Assembly: GCA_016521575.1 (NCBI GenBank)
Contig: JAEKDP010000005.1
Location: 62,001-126,000, forward strand
Source of the DNA: Rhodobacteraceae bacterium F11138
GTDB lineage: Bacteria; Pseudomonadota; Alphaproteobacteria; Rhodobacterales; Rhodobacteraceae
Length of the DNA: 64,000 nt
Direction of reading: 5' to 3'
The notes beneath the pieces are model-generated. The model was not told the DNA's origin and did not search any database. It was given only the letters and a program-made list of their open reading frames with translations. Positions within the stretch are counted from its first letter, which is position 1. Every line of letters begins with the position of its first letter. Below, piece after piece: positions 15,376 to 23,825 of this stretch. A program made the position numbers and the translations under genes.

Positions 15376-17058
15376 ATGATGGAACTGAAAAAGATCTCGC
15401 CCAAAGTCACGGTGGCCCCGCAGATCGCAGCCACGGACATGGCTGCGATCAAGGCCGCGGGCTATCGTGCAATCATCTGCAATCGCCCGGATGGCGAAGG
15501 GGCGGATCAGCCAAGCTTTGAAGAGATCGAGGCCGCGGCCTTGGCCGAGGGGATCGAGGCACGTCACGTCCCGGTTCAGACGGGTATGGTGAGCGATCAG
15601 GACGTTGTTGCCTTTGGCCAGGCGCTGGCCGAGGTGCAACGCCCGGTATTGGCCTACTGCCGAAGCGGGACACGCTCGGCGACGCTCTGGTCGCTGCACG
15701 AGGCAAAAAAGCGGCCCGTCGCCGAAATTCTCGCCATGACGAAGGCGGCGGGCTACGACATGAACGGTGTCGCGCGCCGCATCTCCAACGGTGGCAAGAC
15801 CCCGACCGATACAGGCGATGCCCACTACAAGGTGGTGATCGTCGGTGCCGGTGCGGGTGGGATTTCTGTCGCGGCAAGTCTCAAGGCGCGCAAGCCAGAC
15901 CTTGAGATCGCCATAATCGACCCGGCCGAAATCCACTATTATCAGCCCGGCTGGACGATGGTCGGCGGCGGCATATTCCAGGCACAGCAAACCGCCAAGA
16001 CAATGGGCAGCCTGATCCCGAAAGGGGTCAAGTGGATCAAGGCCGCCGTCGCGGCCTTTGAGCCGCAGAACAACGCGGTCATCCTGGATGGCTGCCGTGT
16101 CGTGAAATACGACCGGCTGGTTGTCTGCCCCGGTCTCAAGCTTGACTGGGGCAAGATAGAAGGCCTGGTCGAGACGCTTGGCAGAAACGGCGTGACCTCG
16201 AACTATCGCTATGATCTGGCACCATATACCTGGCAATTGGTGCAGGAGTTGCGCGGCGGTACTGCGCTTTTCACCCAGCCGCCGATGCCGATCAAATGCG
16301 CCGGCGCACCGCAGAAGGCGATGTATCTCTCGGCCGACCACTGGCACCGTTGCGGTCGTCTCAAGGATATCGACATCCATTTCTGCAACGCGGGCGGCGT
16401 GCTGTTCGGCGTGAAGGATTACGTGCCGGCGCTGATGGAATACGTGAAGAAATACGATGCGACGCTTGGTTTCTTTCATAATCTCGTGGCGGTTGACGGA
16501 CCGGCGAAGAAAGCCATCTTCGAGGTCAAGGAGCCCGAGAAAGAACCCCGGCGCGTCGAGATGACATTCGACATGATGCATGTCTGCCCGCCGCAGACAG
16601 CGCCGGACTTCATTCGCGTTTCGCCGCTGGCCGACGCGGCAGGGTGGGTCGACGTGGATCAGGCTGCGCTGCGCCACAAGAGCTTTGACAACATCTGGGC
16701 GCTTGGTGACGTGATGAACGCGCCCAATGCCAAGACCGCGGCGGCAGCGCGCAAGCAGGCACCCACGGTCGCCGAGAACATTATCGCCGACATCGCCGGA
16801 CGATCGGCTGCGGCGCAATACGACGGCTACGGCTCGTGCCCGCTGACGGTCGAGCGTGGCAAGATCGTGCTTGCCGAGTTCGGCTATGGCGGGGTGTTGA
16901 AGCCAAGCTTCCCGGCCTTCGTGATCGACGGAACCAAACCCAGCCGGGCGGCGTGGTTTCTCAAGGAAAGGATGTTGCCGCCAGTCTACTGGCAGGCGAT
17001 GCTTCAGGGGCGTGAATGGATGGCAAAACCTGAAAAGCTGGCGACAGTCGCCAAATAA
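15376..17058 (+). CDS. sqr: DUF442 phosphatase-like domain fused to sulfide:quinone oxidoreductase
   Basis: A 560-residue fusion. Residues about 5-110 form a TIGR01244/DUF442 domain with the phosphatase-like loop YCRSGTRS (Cys95, Arg100). From about 150 a flavoprotein starts with the FAD motif VIVGAGAGGIS (GAGAGG at 157-162). The redox cysteines expected of type II SQR appear at PIKCAGAP (Cys308) and HVCPPQ (Cys404), followed by the second FAD segment NIWALGDVMN. SQR oxidises sulfide at the inner-membrane surface, passing electrons to quinone and making persulfide for the dioxygenases. I chose ATG 15376 because GGGAGGA precedes it; upstream in-frame starts lie inside the bacterioferritin gene. 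In Blh the same DUF442 domain is fused to the MBL enzyme instead. Confidence 0.9.
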   Translation: MMELKKISPKVTVAPQIAATDMAAIKAAGYRAIICNRPDGEGADQPSFEEIEAAALAEGIEARHVPVQTGMVSDQDVVAFGQALAEVQRPVLAYCRSGTRSATLWSLHEAKKRPVAEILAMTKAAGYDMNGVARRISNGGKTPTDTGDAHYKVVIVGAGAGGISVAASLKARKPDLEIAIIDPAEIHYYQPGWTMVGGGIFQAQQTAKTMGSLIPKGVKWIKAAVAAFEPQNNAVILDGCRVVKYDRLVVCPGLKLDWGKIEGLVETLGRNGVTSNYRYDLAPYTWQLVQELRGGTALFTQPPMPIKCAGAPQKAMYLSADHWHRCGRLKDIDIHFCNAGGVLFGVKDYVPALMEYVKKYDATLGFFHNLVAVDGPAKKAIFEVKEPEKEPRRVEMTFDMMHVCPPQTAPDFIRVSPLADAAGWVDVDQAALRHKSFDNIWALGDVMNAPNAKTAAAARKQAPTVAENIIADIAGRSAAAQYDGYGSCPLTVERGKIVLAEFGYGGVLKPSFPAFVIDGTKPSRAAWFLKERMLPPVYWQAMLQGREWMAKPEKLATVAK

Positions 17059-17066
17059 CCGAACAA

Positions 17067-17083
17067 GGCGCACAGGCTGCGCC
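17067..17083. terminator. Hairpin between SQR and SulP
   Basis: Stem GGCGCA/TGCGCC with a 5-nt loop (CAGGC), 9 bp after the SQR stop. It is GC-rich with only a short TTT some bases later, so it is more likely an attenuator or processing structure than a strong terminator. Confidence 0.4.
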
Positions 17084-17109
17084 CGTTTCCACAATTTCGA
17101 AAGAACGCG

Positions 17110-18849
17110 ATGAAGTCACGATTTGCCCGCTATCTGCCGATCCTCACCTGGGGGCGGCACTATGATCGATCCGCGCTGACGAACGATCTTGTCGCGGCGG
17201 TGATCGTGACGATCATGCTGATTCCGCAGTCGCTGGCGTATGCGCTTCTTGCGGGCCTGCCGCCCGAGGCGGGGATCTATGCCTCGATTGCTCCGATCCT
17301 GCTATATGCGGTCTTTGGCACCTCGCGCGCGCTCGCCGTGGGGCCGGTGGCGGTGATATCGCTTCTGACCGCTTCGGCCATCGGTCAGGTCGCCGAACAG
17401 GGCACGGCGGGCTATGCGGTCGCCGCGCTGACGCTTGCAGGGCTTTCCGGTGGCTTCCTGTTGTTGCTGGGCGTCTTCCGGCTGGGCTTTCTGGCGAATT
17501 TTCTCAGCCACCCGGTCATCGCGGGGTTCATCACGGCTTCTGGCATCCTGATCGCGACCAGTCAGTTGAAACATATCCTGGGGATCGAGGCCGGGGGCCA
17601 TACGTTGATCGAGATGGTCGGCGCGCTTCTGTCCCATCTTGGGCAGATCAACCCGGCCACGGTGATCATCGGCGTCACGGCGACGGCGTTTCTTTTCTGG
17701 GTGCGCAAGGGTCTGAAACCACTGCTGCGCAAGATGGGTGCAGGTCCGCTGCTGGCTGACATCGCCACCAAGGCGGGGCCTGTGGCGGCGGTGGTGGCGA
17801 CGACGCTTGCGGTATGGGCCTTTGATCTTGCCGAGCATGGCGTCTCTATCGTTGGCGAAGTGCCGCAGGCTCTGCCGCCGCTGACCCTGCCGGGCTTTGC
17901 ACCGGACCTGATGCGCCAGCTGGCGATCCCCGCAATCCTGATTTCCATCATCGGTTTTGTAGAGTCGATCTCGGTCGCCCAAACGCTGGCCGCCAAGAAA
18001 CGCCAGCGCATTGATCCGAACCAGGAGCTTATCGGCCTTGGGGCCGCCAACCTTGGTGCGGCCTTCACTGGCGGCTATCCGGTCACCGGTGGCTTTGCGC
18101 GATCGGTTGTGAACTTTGACGCGGGGGCCGAAACACCGGCCGCAGGCGCATTCACGGCGGTCGGCCTTGCGATTGCGGCGGTCGCCCTGACGCCGCTGGT
18201 TTACTACCTGCCCAACGCGACGCTGGCCGCGACCATCGTTGTGGCCGTACTCAGCCTTGTTGATTTCTCGATATTGCGAAAAACCTGGTCCTATTCGCGC
18301 GCCGATTTCATCGCGGTCGCCGCAACGATCCTGCTGACCCTGATGCTGGGCGTCGAGATCGGCGTCGCCTGCGGCGTGATCCTGTCCATCGCGCTGCACC
18401 TGTACAAGACGTCGCGGCCCCATGTTGCCGAGGTCGGGCTGGTTCCCGGCACGAACCATTTCCGCAATATCAACCGGCACGATGTCCAAACCGATCCCGA
18501 GATCCTGACCCTGCGGGTGGACGAGAGCCTTTACTTCGTGAATGCCCGGTTTCTCGAAGACCTGCTTCAGGACCGCGTGGTCGACGGCGACGCGCTGCGC
18601 CATGTGATCCTCATGTGTTCGGCCGTGAATGAAATCGACTACTCGGCCCTCGAAAGCCTGGAGGCGATCAATCACAGGCTTACCGATCTCGGAGTCGGAC
18701 TGCACCTTACCGAAGTGAAAGGTCCGGTGATGGATCGCCTCAAGACCACGCACTTGCTTGACCATCTAAACGGACGCGTCTTCCTGTCCCAGTACGATGC
18801 CTGGAAGGCGCTTGCCAAACCGGCAGACCCGGCCAAAGCTGCGGAATGA
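17110..18849 (+). CDS. SulP-family anion transporter with STAS domain
   Basis: A 579-residue inner-membrane protein. About 10-12 hydrophobic helices follow the family entry LTNDLVAAVIVTIMLIPQSLAYALLAG, and the SulP signature region RALAVGPVAVISLLTASAIG is clear. A cytoplasmic STAS domain covers about residues 440-560 (ILTLRVDESLYFVNARF, then LMCSAVNEIDYSALESLE). SulP proteins carry sulfate, bicarbonate or other anions. In this operon export or exchange of the sulfate or sulfite formed from sulfide is the simplest role, but the direction and ion are inferred. Its 3' end lies 19 bp before the next MBL gene. Confidence 0.88.
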   Translation: MKSRFARYLPILTWGRHYDRSALTNDLVAAVIVTIMLIPQSLAYALLAGLPPEAGIYASIAPILLYAVFGTSRALAVGPVAVISLLTASAIGQVAEQGTAGYAVAALTLAGLSGGFLLLLGVFRLGFLANFLSHPVIAGFITASGILIATSQLKHILGIEAGGHTLIEMVGALLSHLGQINPATVIIGVTATAFLFWVRKGLKPLLRKMGAGPLLADIATKAGPVAAVVATTLAVWAFDLAEHGVSIVGEVPQALPPLTLPGFAPDLMRQLAIPAILISIIGFVESISVAQTLAAKKRQRIDPNQELIGLGAANLGAAFTGGYPVTGGFARSVVNFDAGAETPAAGAFTAVGLAIAAVALTPLVYYLPNATLAATIVVAVLSLVDFSILRKTWSYSRADFIAVAATILLTLMLGVEIGVACGVILSIALHLYKTSRPHVAEVGLVPGTNHFRNINRHDVQTDPEILTLRVDESLYFVNARFLEDLLQDRVVDGDALRHVILMCSAVNEIDYSALESLEAINHRLTDLGVGLHLTEVKGPVMDRLKTTHLLDHLNGRVFLSQYDAWKALAKPADPAKAAE

Positions 18850-18868
18850 CCGGAAAGGAAAGGACGAG

Positions 18869-19768
18869 ATGACGATCAAACATTCGAAAAGCGCATGCCG
18901 TGGCCCCACAAGCCCCGATGTCGTTGGTTTTTACGACGATGCTTCGGGAAGCTGCCAATATATCTGCATCGACCCGGCAACGAAGAAATGTGCGCTGATC
19001 GACGTGGTTCTGGACTTTGACCCGTCCCACGCCCGCACCTCGACCAAGTCTGCCGACTGGGCGCTTGACTGGATCGAGCGCGAGGGTCTGACGCTTGAAT
19101 GGATCCTCGACACGCACCCTCATGCCGACCATCTGATGGCCGCGGCGTATCTCAGGCAGAAGACCGGCGCGCCGAACGCCATCGGCGAGAAGGTTCGGGA
19201 AATCGCCGGCCTTTGGCGCGACTTCTACAACACCCCGGACGCGTTCGATCCGGACGCCGATTTCGACCGTCTGTTCGCTGACGGCGACACGTTTCGGATC
19301 GGCGAACTTGATGTGGGCGTGACGCTGTCGCCGGGCCATACGCTCGGCTCGATCACCTATGTCGTCGGGGACGCCGTGTTTGCCCATGATACGTTCATGC
19401 AGCCCGACAGCGGCACCGCGCGCGCCGACTTCCCCGGCGGATCGGCGGCCATGCTTTATGACTCGTTGATGGCGATCCTGGCGCTGCCAGACGACTATCG
19501 CATCTTCATCGGCCACGACTACGGCGCGGAGGGCCGCGATGACCCGGCCTGGGAAAGCACGGTGGCCGAGCAGAAGGCCTCGAACAAGCATTTGGGTGGC
19601 GGCGTCAAGAAGGATGAGTACATCAAGGTGCGCGAGAAGCGCGACGCGACGCTCAACCTGCCCGACAGGATGCTGCACGCGCTTCAGGTCAACCTGCGAG
19701 GCGGTCGATTGCCGGAACCGGAGGCTGACGGAAACAGCTACTTCAAAATACCGGCGAACAGGTTCTGA
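18869..19768 (+). CDS. Second MBL-fold hydrolase, persulfide dioxygenase-like paralogue
   Basis: A 299-residue MBL-fold protein resembling the enzyme encoded at 13889. Shared motifs are THPHADHLMAA, SPGHTLGSITYVVGD, PDSGTARADFPGGS and GHDYGAEGR. The ATG at 18869 is preceded by AAAGGACGAG and gives MTIKHSKSACRG; upstream in-frame starts would lie inside SulP. Two related dioxygenase-like proteins in one operon suggest different persulfide substrates (for example glutathione versus coenzyme A or protein-bound persulfide) or different metals. This is the last gene of the plus-strand sulfur operon. Confidence 0.85.
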   Translation: MTIKHSKSACRGPTSPDVVGFYDDASGSCQYICIDPATKKCALIDVVLDFDPSHARTSTKSADWALDWIEREGLTLEWILDTHPHADHLMAAAYLRQKTGAPNAIGEKVREIAGLWRDFYNTPDAFDPDADFDRLFADGDTFRIGELDVGVTLSPGHTLGSITYVVGDAVFAHDTFMQPDSGTARADFPGGSAAMLYDSLMAILALPDDYRIFIGHDYGAEGRDDPAWESTVAEQKASNKHLGGGVKKDEYIKVREKRDATLNLPDRMLHALQVNLRGGRLPEPEADGNSYFKIPANRF

Positions 19769-19892
19769 TCCCGGCACAACCTGAAAACCCGCGCCCCGAA
19801 CAGGGAAGGGCGATGTTTGAGGCGCAGGAAACCGTGCCGATCGCTGTGCGCCCTGGTTTGTCGCGCGATTTGGACACGGTCGCCCGGTGTGG

Positions 19893-20537
19893 TCATCGCA
19901 GGATCGGAGCGGGATCGGGTCCGCCGTGCGCGCGCAGCTCGGCGATGGCCTGCCGGACAACGATTGCCGATCCTTGAATCGCCAGCACCGCCATTACCGC
20001 CGCGACCATGATGTCGGGCCAGCCCGTTCCGGTTCCGAACACCCCGAGGGCCGCCGCCAGCACCGCCAGATTGGCGATGACGTCGTTGCGCGAACAGATC
20101 CAGACCGACCTCATGTTTGCATCGCCATCGCGCCAAGCGTAAAGCAGGACCAGACAGGCGGCATTCGCCGCGAGGGCGACCGCCCCGATGACACCCATCG
20201 TTCCCCACCCCGGAACCGTTCCGTGCAGCGCGTGCCAAATGACGCTACCGATCACCCATAGACCGAACACCCCCATGGAAACACCTTTCACAAGCGCCGC
20301 TCTGGCGCGCCAGCGGATGCTGAGCCCCAGCACGAAGAGGCTGATTCCGTAGTTGGCGGCGTCTGCGAAGAAGTCGAGCGCATCTGCCTGCAGCGCAGCC
20401 GACCCCGCCGCGAGACCAGCGGTGATTTCAGCCAGGAACATCACCGCGTTGATCGCAAGAACAATCCAGAGAACCAGACGGTAGCGGCCGGTCGCTGCGG
20501 CGCTGGAGGAACAAAGATCGTCGGAACAACAGGGCAT
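19893..20537 (-). CDS. CDF-like cation efflux transporter, short form
   Basis: A 214-residue membrane protein with about six helices and a cysteine-rich N-terminus (MPCCSDDLC) that could bind soft metals. The segment LQADALDFFADAANYGISL corresponds to the metal-site helix of cation diffusion facilitators, and SRNDVIANLAVLAAALG to the second one. The cytoplasmic C-terminal domain of full-length CDF proteins is absent. The gene diverges from a MerR regulator and has a MerR-type promoter. The predicted role is efflux of Zn, Cd, Pb or a similar divalent metal across the inner membrane. Confidence 0.8.
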   Translation of the reverse strand: MPCCSDDLCSSSAAATGRYRLVLWIVLAINAVMFLAEITAGLAAGSAALQADALDFFADAANYGISLFVLGLSIRWRARAALVKGVSMGVFGLWVIGSVIWHALHGTVPGWGTMGVIGAVALAANAACLVLLYAWRDGDANMRSVWICSRNDVIANLAVLAAALGVFGTGTGWPDIMVAAVMAVLAIQGSAIVVRQAIAELRAHGGPDPAPILR

Positions 20538-20567
20538 AAGGAACTCGCATTTTAGGTCGGTCCGCCC

Positions 20568-20598
20568 TATCTACGGTCTATAGCAACTATAGGGTCAA
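20568..20598 (-). promoter_or_regulatory. MerR-type promoter of the efflux gene
   Basis: On the minus strand TTGACC (-35) and TAGATA (-10) are separated by 19 bp, the overlong spacing that MerR activators correct. The spacer contains the dyad CTATAG-TTG-CTATAG. It lies between the divergent efflux and merR genes and should be bound by the MerR protein. Confidence 0.75.
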
Positions 20599-20601
20599 GA
20601 C

Positions 20602-21009
20602 ATGCATCGCACTGGTCTGAAAATCGGCGATCTCGCTCGTGCAGCGGAAACCAAGGTCGTGACGATTCGCTATTACGAAAAGATCGGACTGTTGCCGGTG
20701 CCGGGCAGAAGTGCCGCCAATTATCGCACATACGATGCCGCCGCACTGGAGCGGCTGCGTTTCATCCGGCGTTGCCGGGGGCTTGGGTTCACGCTGGATC
20801 AGATCAGGGAGCTGCTTGAGCTGTCTTCGGATGTGGCACGTCCTTGCGCGGAGGTGGACGAGATAACAGCGAATCATCTGGCGGACGTCGAGCGCAAGAT
20901 TGAAGATCTTCAGGCACTGGCCAGGGAACTGCGGCGCATCTCTGCGAGCTGCAATGGCGGCGGCACGATTTCGAACTGCCGCATTCTCGATGCAATCGCG
21001 CCCGGCTGA
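20602..21009 (+). CDS. MerR-family metal-responsive regulator (CadR/PbrR-like)
   Basis: A 135-residue regulator. The MerR HTH is at about 5-75 (LKIGDLARAAETKVVTIRYYEKIGLLP), followed by a dimerisation helix. Cysteines sit where metal ligands occur in CadR/PbrR/ZntR proteins: RPCAEVDEI before the helix, then SCNGGG and NCRIL in the C-terminal loop. It should bind the 19-bp-spacer promoter just upstream and activate the divergent CDF-like efflux gene when a divalent metal binds. The metal (Zn, Cd, Pb or Hg) cannot be told from sequence alone. Confidence 0.88.
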   Translation: MHRTGLKIGDLARAAETKVVTIRYYEKIGLLPVPGRSAANYRTYDAAALERLRFIRRCRGLGFTLDQIRELLELSSDVARPCAEVDEITANHLADVERKIEDLQALARELRRISASCNGGGTISNCRILDAIAPG

Positions 21010-21359
21010 GCCGTGTTTGCCATTGCGCCGTATCCGGCAATGTCGTGTATCACGCAGCTGGGTGCGACAGCGTGGGATCGCCGCTGATCGGCGCGATCAA
21101 CCTGCGCGATCGGCCATTCAGTGTGGCCTGTGTGACGAAAACGGTTTGGATCACCATGACATCGCTCGCGTGTTGGCCTACGCGCGGCCTTTGCGGGAAT
21201 AGAAGTTCGATGTCAGGCACGATTCCCCGGAACGGAAACAAGCCAAAATATTTCATCAAAATCAGTTTGTTATATCTTGTCACCAATGGCGGCGGTTCGT
21301 GCTCTGTTAAGCTTTCGATGGAATGAGGGCACTCCAACTGATTGTTATTGAGGCATTTG
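21010..21359. other. Intergenic region, no gene recognised
   Basis: About 350 bp between merR and the MHYT-GGDEF-EAL gene. Short open frames are present, but none has a family motif or a good ribosome site. The last 120 bp are AT-richer (around 21240-21350) and probably hold the promoter of the downstream gene. It may include degraded coding sequence, but nothing identifiable is seen. Confidence 0.5.
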
Positions 21360-23417
21360 ATGTATCGGGTTTTGGATTGTATCACGTTGCAGCACAACTA
21401 TGCGTTGGTTGCGTTGGCAGCTCTTGTTTGTGTGGTCGGGGCAAGCCTGTCAGTGCGTTTGACCAGCCGGTTGTCCGGCACCAGGGGACGGCGGCGGGTG
21501 GTACAACTGGGGTTGTCGAGCATGATTGCCGGCGCCACCATCTGGTCGACCCATTTCATCGCCATGCTGGCCTATGACCCCGGCTTTGAAAATGGCTATG
21601 AACCGCTGGTCACCGGGCTTTCCCTGCTGATTGCCGTGCTCGGTGTGCTGATCGCAAACGCCATTCTTGCCTTCGGGCAGGGCGGGTTGATCGCGCCTGT
21701 TTCCGGTGCGGTGTTTGGTCTTACGGTGTCTGCCATGCATTACACCGGTATGCGGGCCTATCTGCTTCCCGGTACGATTGAATGGGCGCCCGAATATCTG
21801 ATCATGTCGATCATCGCTGGCGCTGCCCTGGCGGCTGCCGGCTACCATTTTATCGTTTGCAGCGCCCGCAGCCGACGAAATTGGATCATTGCCTCGGCTC
21901 TGTTGGTCCTGGCCATCTGCGTGATGCATTTCACCGGGATGAGCGCGATCGAAGTCCGTCTGAGCCCCCTTGTCACTATACCGCCGAAAGTCATTTCCGA
22001 CCTCACCATGAGCATGCTGATTTTCGGCGTCATGGGGTTTATCCTGCTGGTCGGTTTTGCGTCCGCCAGCATCGAAAGCAACATCGAACGCGAGGCGCGG
22101 AGCCAGCTGACGCATGCCGCATTGCATGACCCGCTGACATCGATGCCGAACCGCATGTGGCTGTCGCAGTACCTGACGGCGCTGCACCAGCGTCTGCAGA
22201 ATGACAAGACCGAGCGCGCCGCGTTTCTTACCATCGACCTGAATCTGTTCAAGGAGGTCAATGATTTGCACGGGCACGCCGTCGGGGACAGGGTTTTGCA
22301 GGTCGTTGCCGAGCGGCTGAGCAGCCAGCAGGGGCCGAATGAGCATATCGCGCGGGTTGGGGGTGACGAATTCGTGGCGATCAAGCAGGACTTCCGGCGG
22401 GTTGAACAGGTGTTGGCGTTTGCCGAGCGTCTGCATGCGTCCATCATCGAGCCCATAGATCTCGAGAATATCTCGGTGCGGGTTGGCGCGGCTATCGGCG
22501 TTGCGACCAGCCTGACCGAGGGTCGCGATCCGCGGGATCTGCTGCACAAGTCGGACCTGGCGATGTACCGGGCCAAATCCGAACCCGATGTCAATATCTG
22601 CCAGTTCAGCGAAGAAATGGATCGTCAAAGCCGCGACAAATTACAGCTTGTTCATGACCTGCGCCAGGCCAGTGCAGGCGGGCAGTTTGAACTCGCCTAT
22701 CAACTGCAGAACGATCTGAGCACGCTGGATCCGTTGGGTTTCGAGGTTCTGTTGCGGTGGAATCATCCAACGCGGGGCCGGGTGTCGCCGGCTGAATTCA
22801 TCCCGATCGCCGAAGAGACCGGCCTGATCCGCGAAATCGGATACTGGGTGCTGAAAGCCGCCTGTGCCGAGGCGGCAAGTTGGCCACACCCGTACCAGAT
22901 AGCCGTGAACGTTGCGCCTCAGCAGCTTGTTCAGCCCTCCTTTGTCGAAGATGTCATGGATGTTTTGCTGGAGACCGGCCTTTCGCCGGAACGGCTGGAA
23001 CTGGAAATTACCGAATCCAGCATTATTGACGACCAGGTACATACCCTGAAGGTCATGCATAAGCTGAAGAACTATGGTGTCCGGATTGCGATGGACGACT
23101 TTGGAACCGGCTATTCATCGCTTGCGACACTGCAGACCTTCCCCTTTGACAAGATCAAGATCGACCGCAGTTTCGTGCGTGGCGTGCACAAGAACGAACA
23201 AAGCGCCGCAATCGTCCGGTCGACCCTGCTGCTGGGGGCAGCACTGAAGATACCCGTTCTCGCAGAAGGTGTGGAAGAAGAGGGTGAGCTGATTTTCTTG
23301 CAGCAAGAGAAATGCACGTCCGTGCAGGGATTCTACTTTGGCCGTCCCATGAACCAGACTGAAATGCGCCAGATTGCGAGGCAAGACCGCGACGTTACTC
23401 CGCTTAAACGGGCATGA
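21360..23417 (+). CDS. MHYT-GGDEF-EAL cyclic-di-GMP signalling protein
   Basis: A 685-residue membrane protein. The N-terminal MHYT sensor (about 1-235) has seven helices with the repeated motif variants THFIAML, MHYTGMRAY and MHFTGMSAI, thought to bind copper and sense oxygen, CO or NO. A GGDEF domain follows, with an intact RVGGDEFVAI active site and DLNLFKEVND. The EAL domain begins with EVL instead of EAL (GFEVLLRWNHP) but retains LEITESS, MDDFGTGYSSL and KIKIDRSFV, the acidic residues and lysine needed for phosphodiesterase activity. It could make or degrade c-di-GMP. ATG 21360 follows a TGAGG site; an upstream in-frame TTG is less likely. Confidence 0.88.
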   Translation: MYRVLDCITLQHNYALVALAALVCVVGASLSVRLTSRLSGTRGRRRVVQLGLSSMIAGATIWSTHFIAMLAYDPGFENGYEPLVTGLSLLIAVLGVLIANAILAFGQGGLIAPVSGAVFGLTVSAMHYTGMRAYLLPGTIEWAPEYLIMSIIAGAALAAAGYHFIVCSARSRRNWIIASALLVLAICVMHFTGMSAIEVRLSPLVTIPPKVISDLTMSMLIFGVMGFILLVGFASASIESNIEREARSQLTHAALHDPLTSMPNRMWLSQYLTALHQRLQNDKTERAAFLTIDLNLFKEVNDLHGHAVGDRVLQVVAERLSSQQGPNEHIARVGGDEFVAIKQDFRRVEQVLAFAERLHASIIEPIDLENISVRVGAAIGVATSLTEGRDPRDLLHKSDLAMYRAKSEPDVNICQFSEEMDRQSRDKLQLVHDLRQASAGGQFELAYQLQNDLSTLDPLGFEVLLRWNHPTRGRVSPAEFIPIAEETGLIREIGYWVLKAACAEAASWPHPYQIAVNVAPQQLVQPSFVEDVMDVLLETGLSPERLELEITESSIIDDQVHTLKVMHKLKNYGVRIAMDDFGTGYSSLATLQTFPFDKIKIDRSFVRGVHKNEQSAAIVRSTLLLGAALKIPVLAEGVEEEGELIFLQQEKCTSVQGFYFGRPMNQTEMRQIARQDRDVTPLKRA

Positions 23418-23761
23418 CGCCAACCTGGGATCACACGCCATAGCCGGAATTCGGCCTGCATAACAGCGCAAGCGTTCCCGAGCACCTGCCAGAGCCAGTC
23501 GCACCGGTTTCAACAATCGTGACCGGCGACTGCAATCGCGGTACAGTCCGCAAGATGCGTTGCACACCGATCCGTGTGACCAATGGGGTCGTGTATCGTT
23601 TGGCGGAACCCTCGGCGGCCTATGCCCCGTGACCGTATCTGCAGTTTGCAGACCTCACAGCAGATCAATTCGGTCCACAACCGATTCCCCAAATGGCGAA
23701 TCGGAATAGTTGTTTTGCGGCGTGCGGTTAGCGCGTCGGCAACAGGTCTGGGAACATGTTG

Positions 23762-23791
23762 TTGACATCGGCGAAAGATTGACCCTAGGAT
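23762..23791 (+). promoter_or_regulatory. Sigma70-type promoter of the VOC/ABC/CoA-ligase operon
   Basis: A consensus TTGACA (23762-23767), an 18-bp spacer and TAGGAT (23786-23791). It lies 35 bp before the VOC gene start, which gives a short leader. A dyad operator follows directly after the -10 box. Confidence 0.6.
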
Positions 23792-23792
23792 A

Positions 23793-23806
23793 ACTGAACA
23801 CTCAGT
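23793..23806. promoter_or_regulatory. Palindrome ACTGA-ACAC-TCAGT, probable TetR operator
   Basis: A perfect 5-4-5 inverted repeat placed one base after the -10 box, overlapping the expected transcription start. Position and TGA/TCA half-sites suit a TetR/FadR-type repressor. The TetR gene that ends this operon (31890) is the obvious candidate. Confidence 0.55.
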
Positions 23807-23825
23807 AATTTGGCGTCAGAATGAA

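Larger units (their letters stand above)
23418..23825. other. Intergenic region with promoter near its right end
   Basis: About 408 bp between the c-di-GMP gene and the VOC/thioesterase operon. No coding frame with family motifs and no RNA gene was recognised. The final 65 bp hold a good sigma70-type promoter and a TetR-like palindrome, listed separately. The rest may be a decayed gene end or a long leader of unknown function. Confidence 0.5.

Noticed and set aside
15310-17094. A 594-codon minus-strand frame over the SQR gene
   Set aside because: Shadow of the SQR fusion; no motif, no ribosome site and no promoter.
21045-21326. Small plus-strand frame after merR
   Set aside because: No similarity, poor start context and no conserved motif; treated as intergenic.
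23418-23760. Search for tRNA, riboswitch or small RNA in the 408-bp gap
   Set aside because: No cloverleaf, no recognisable riboswitch core and no hairpin followed by a T tract was seen.
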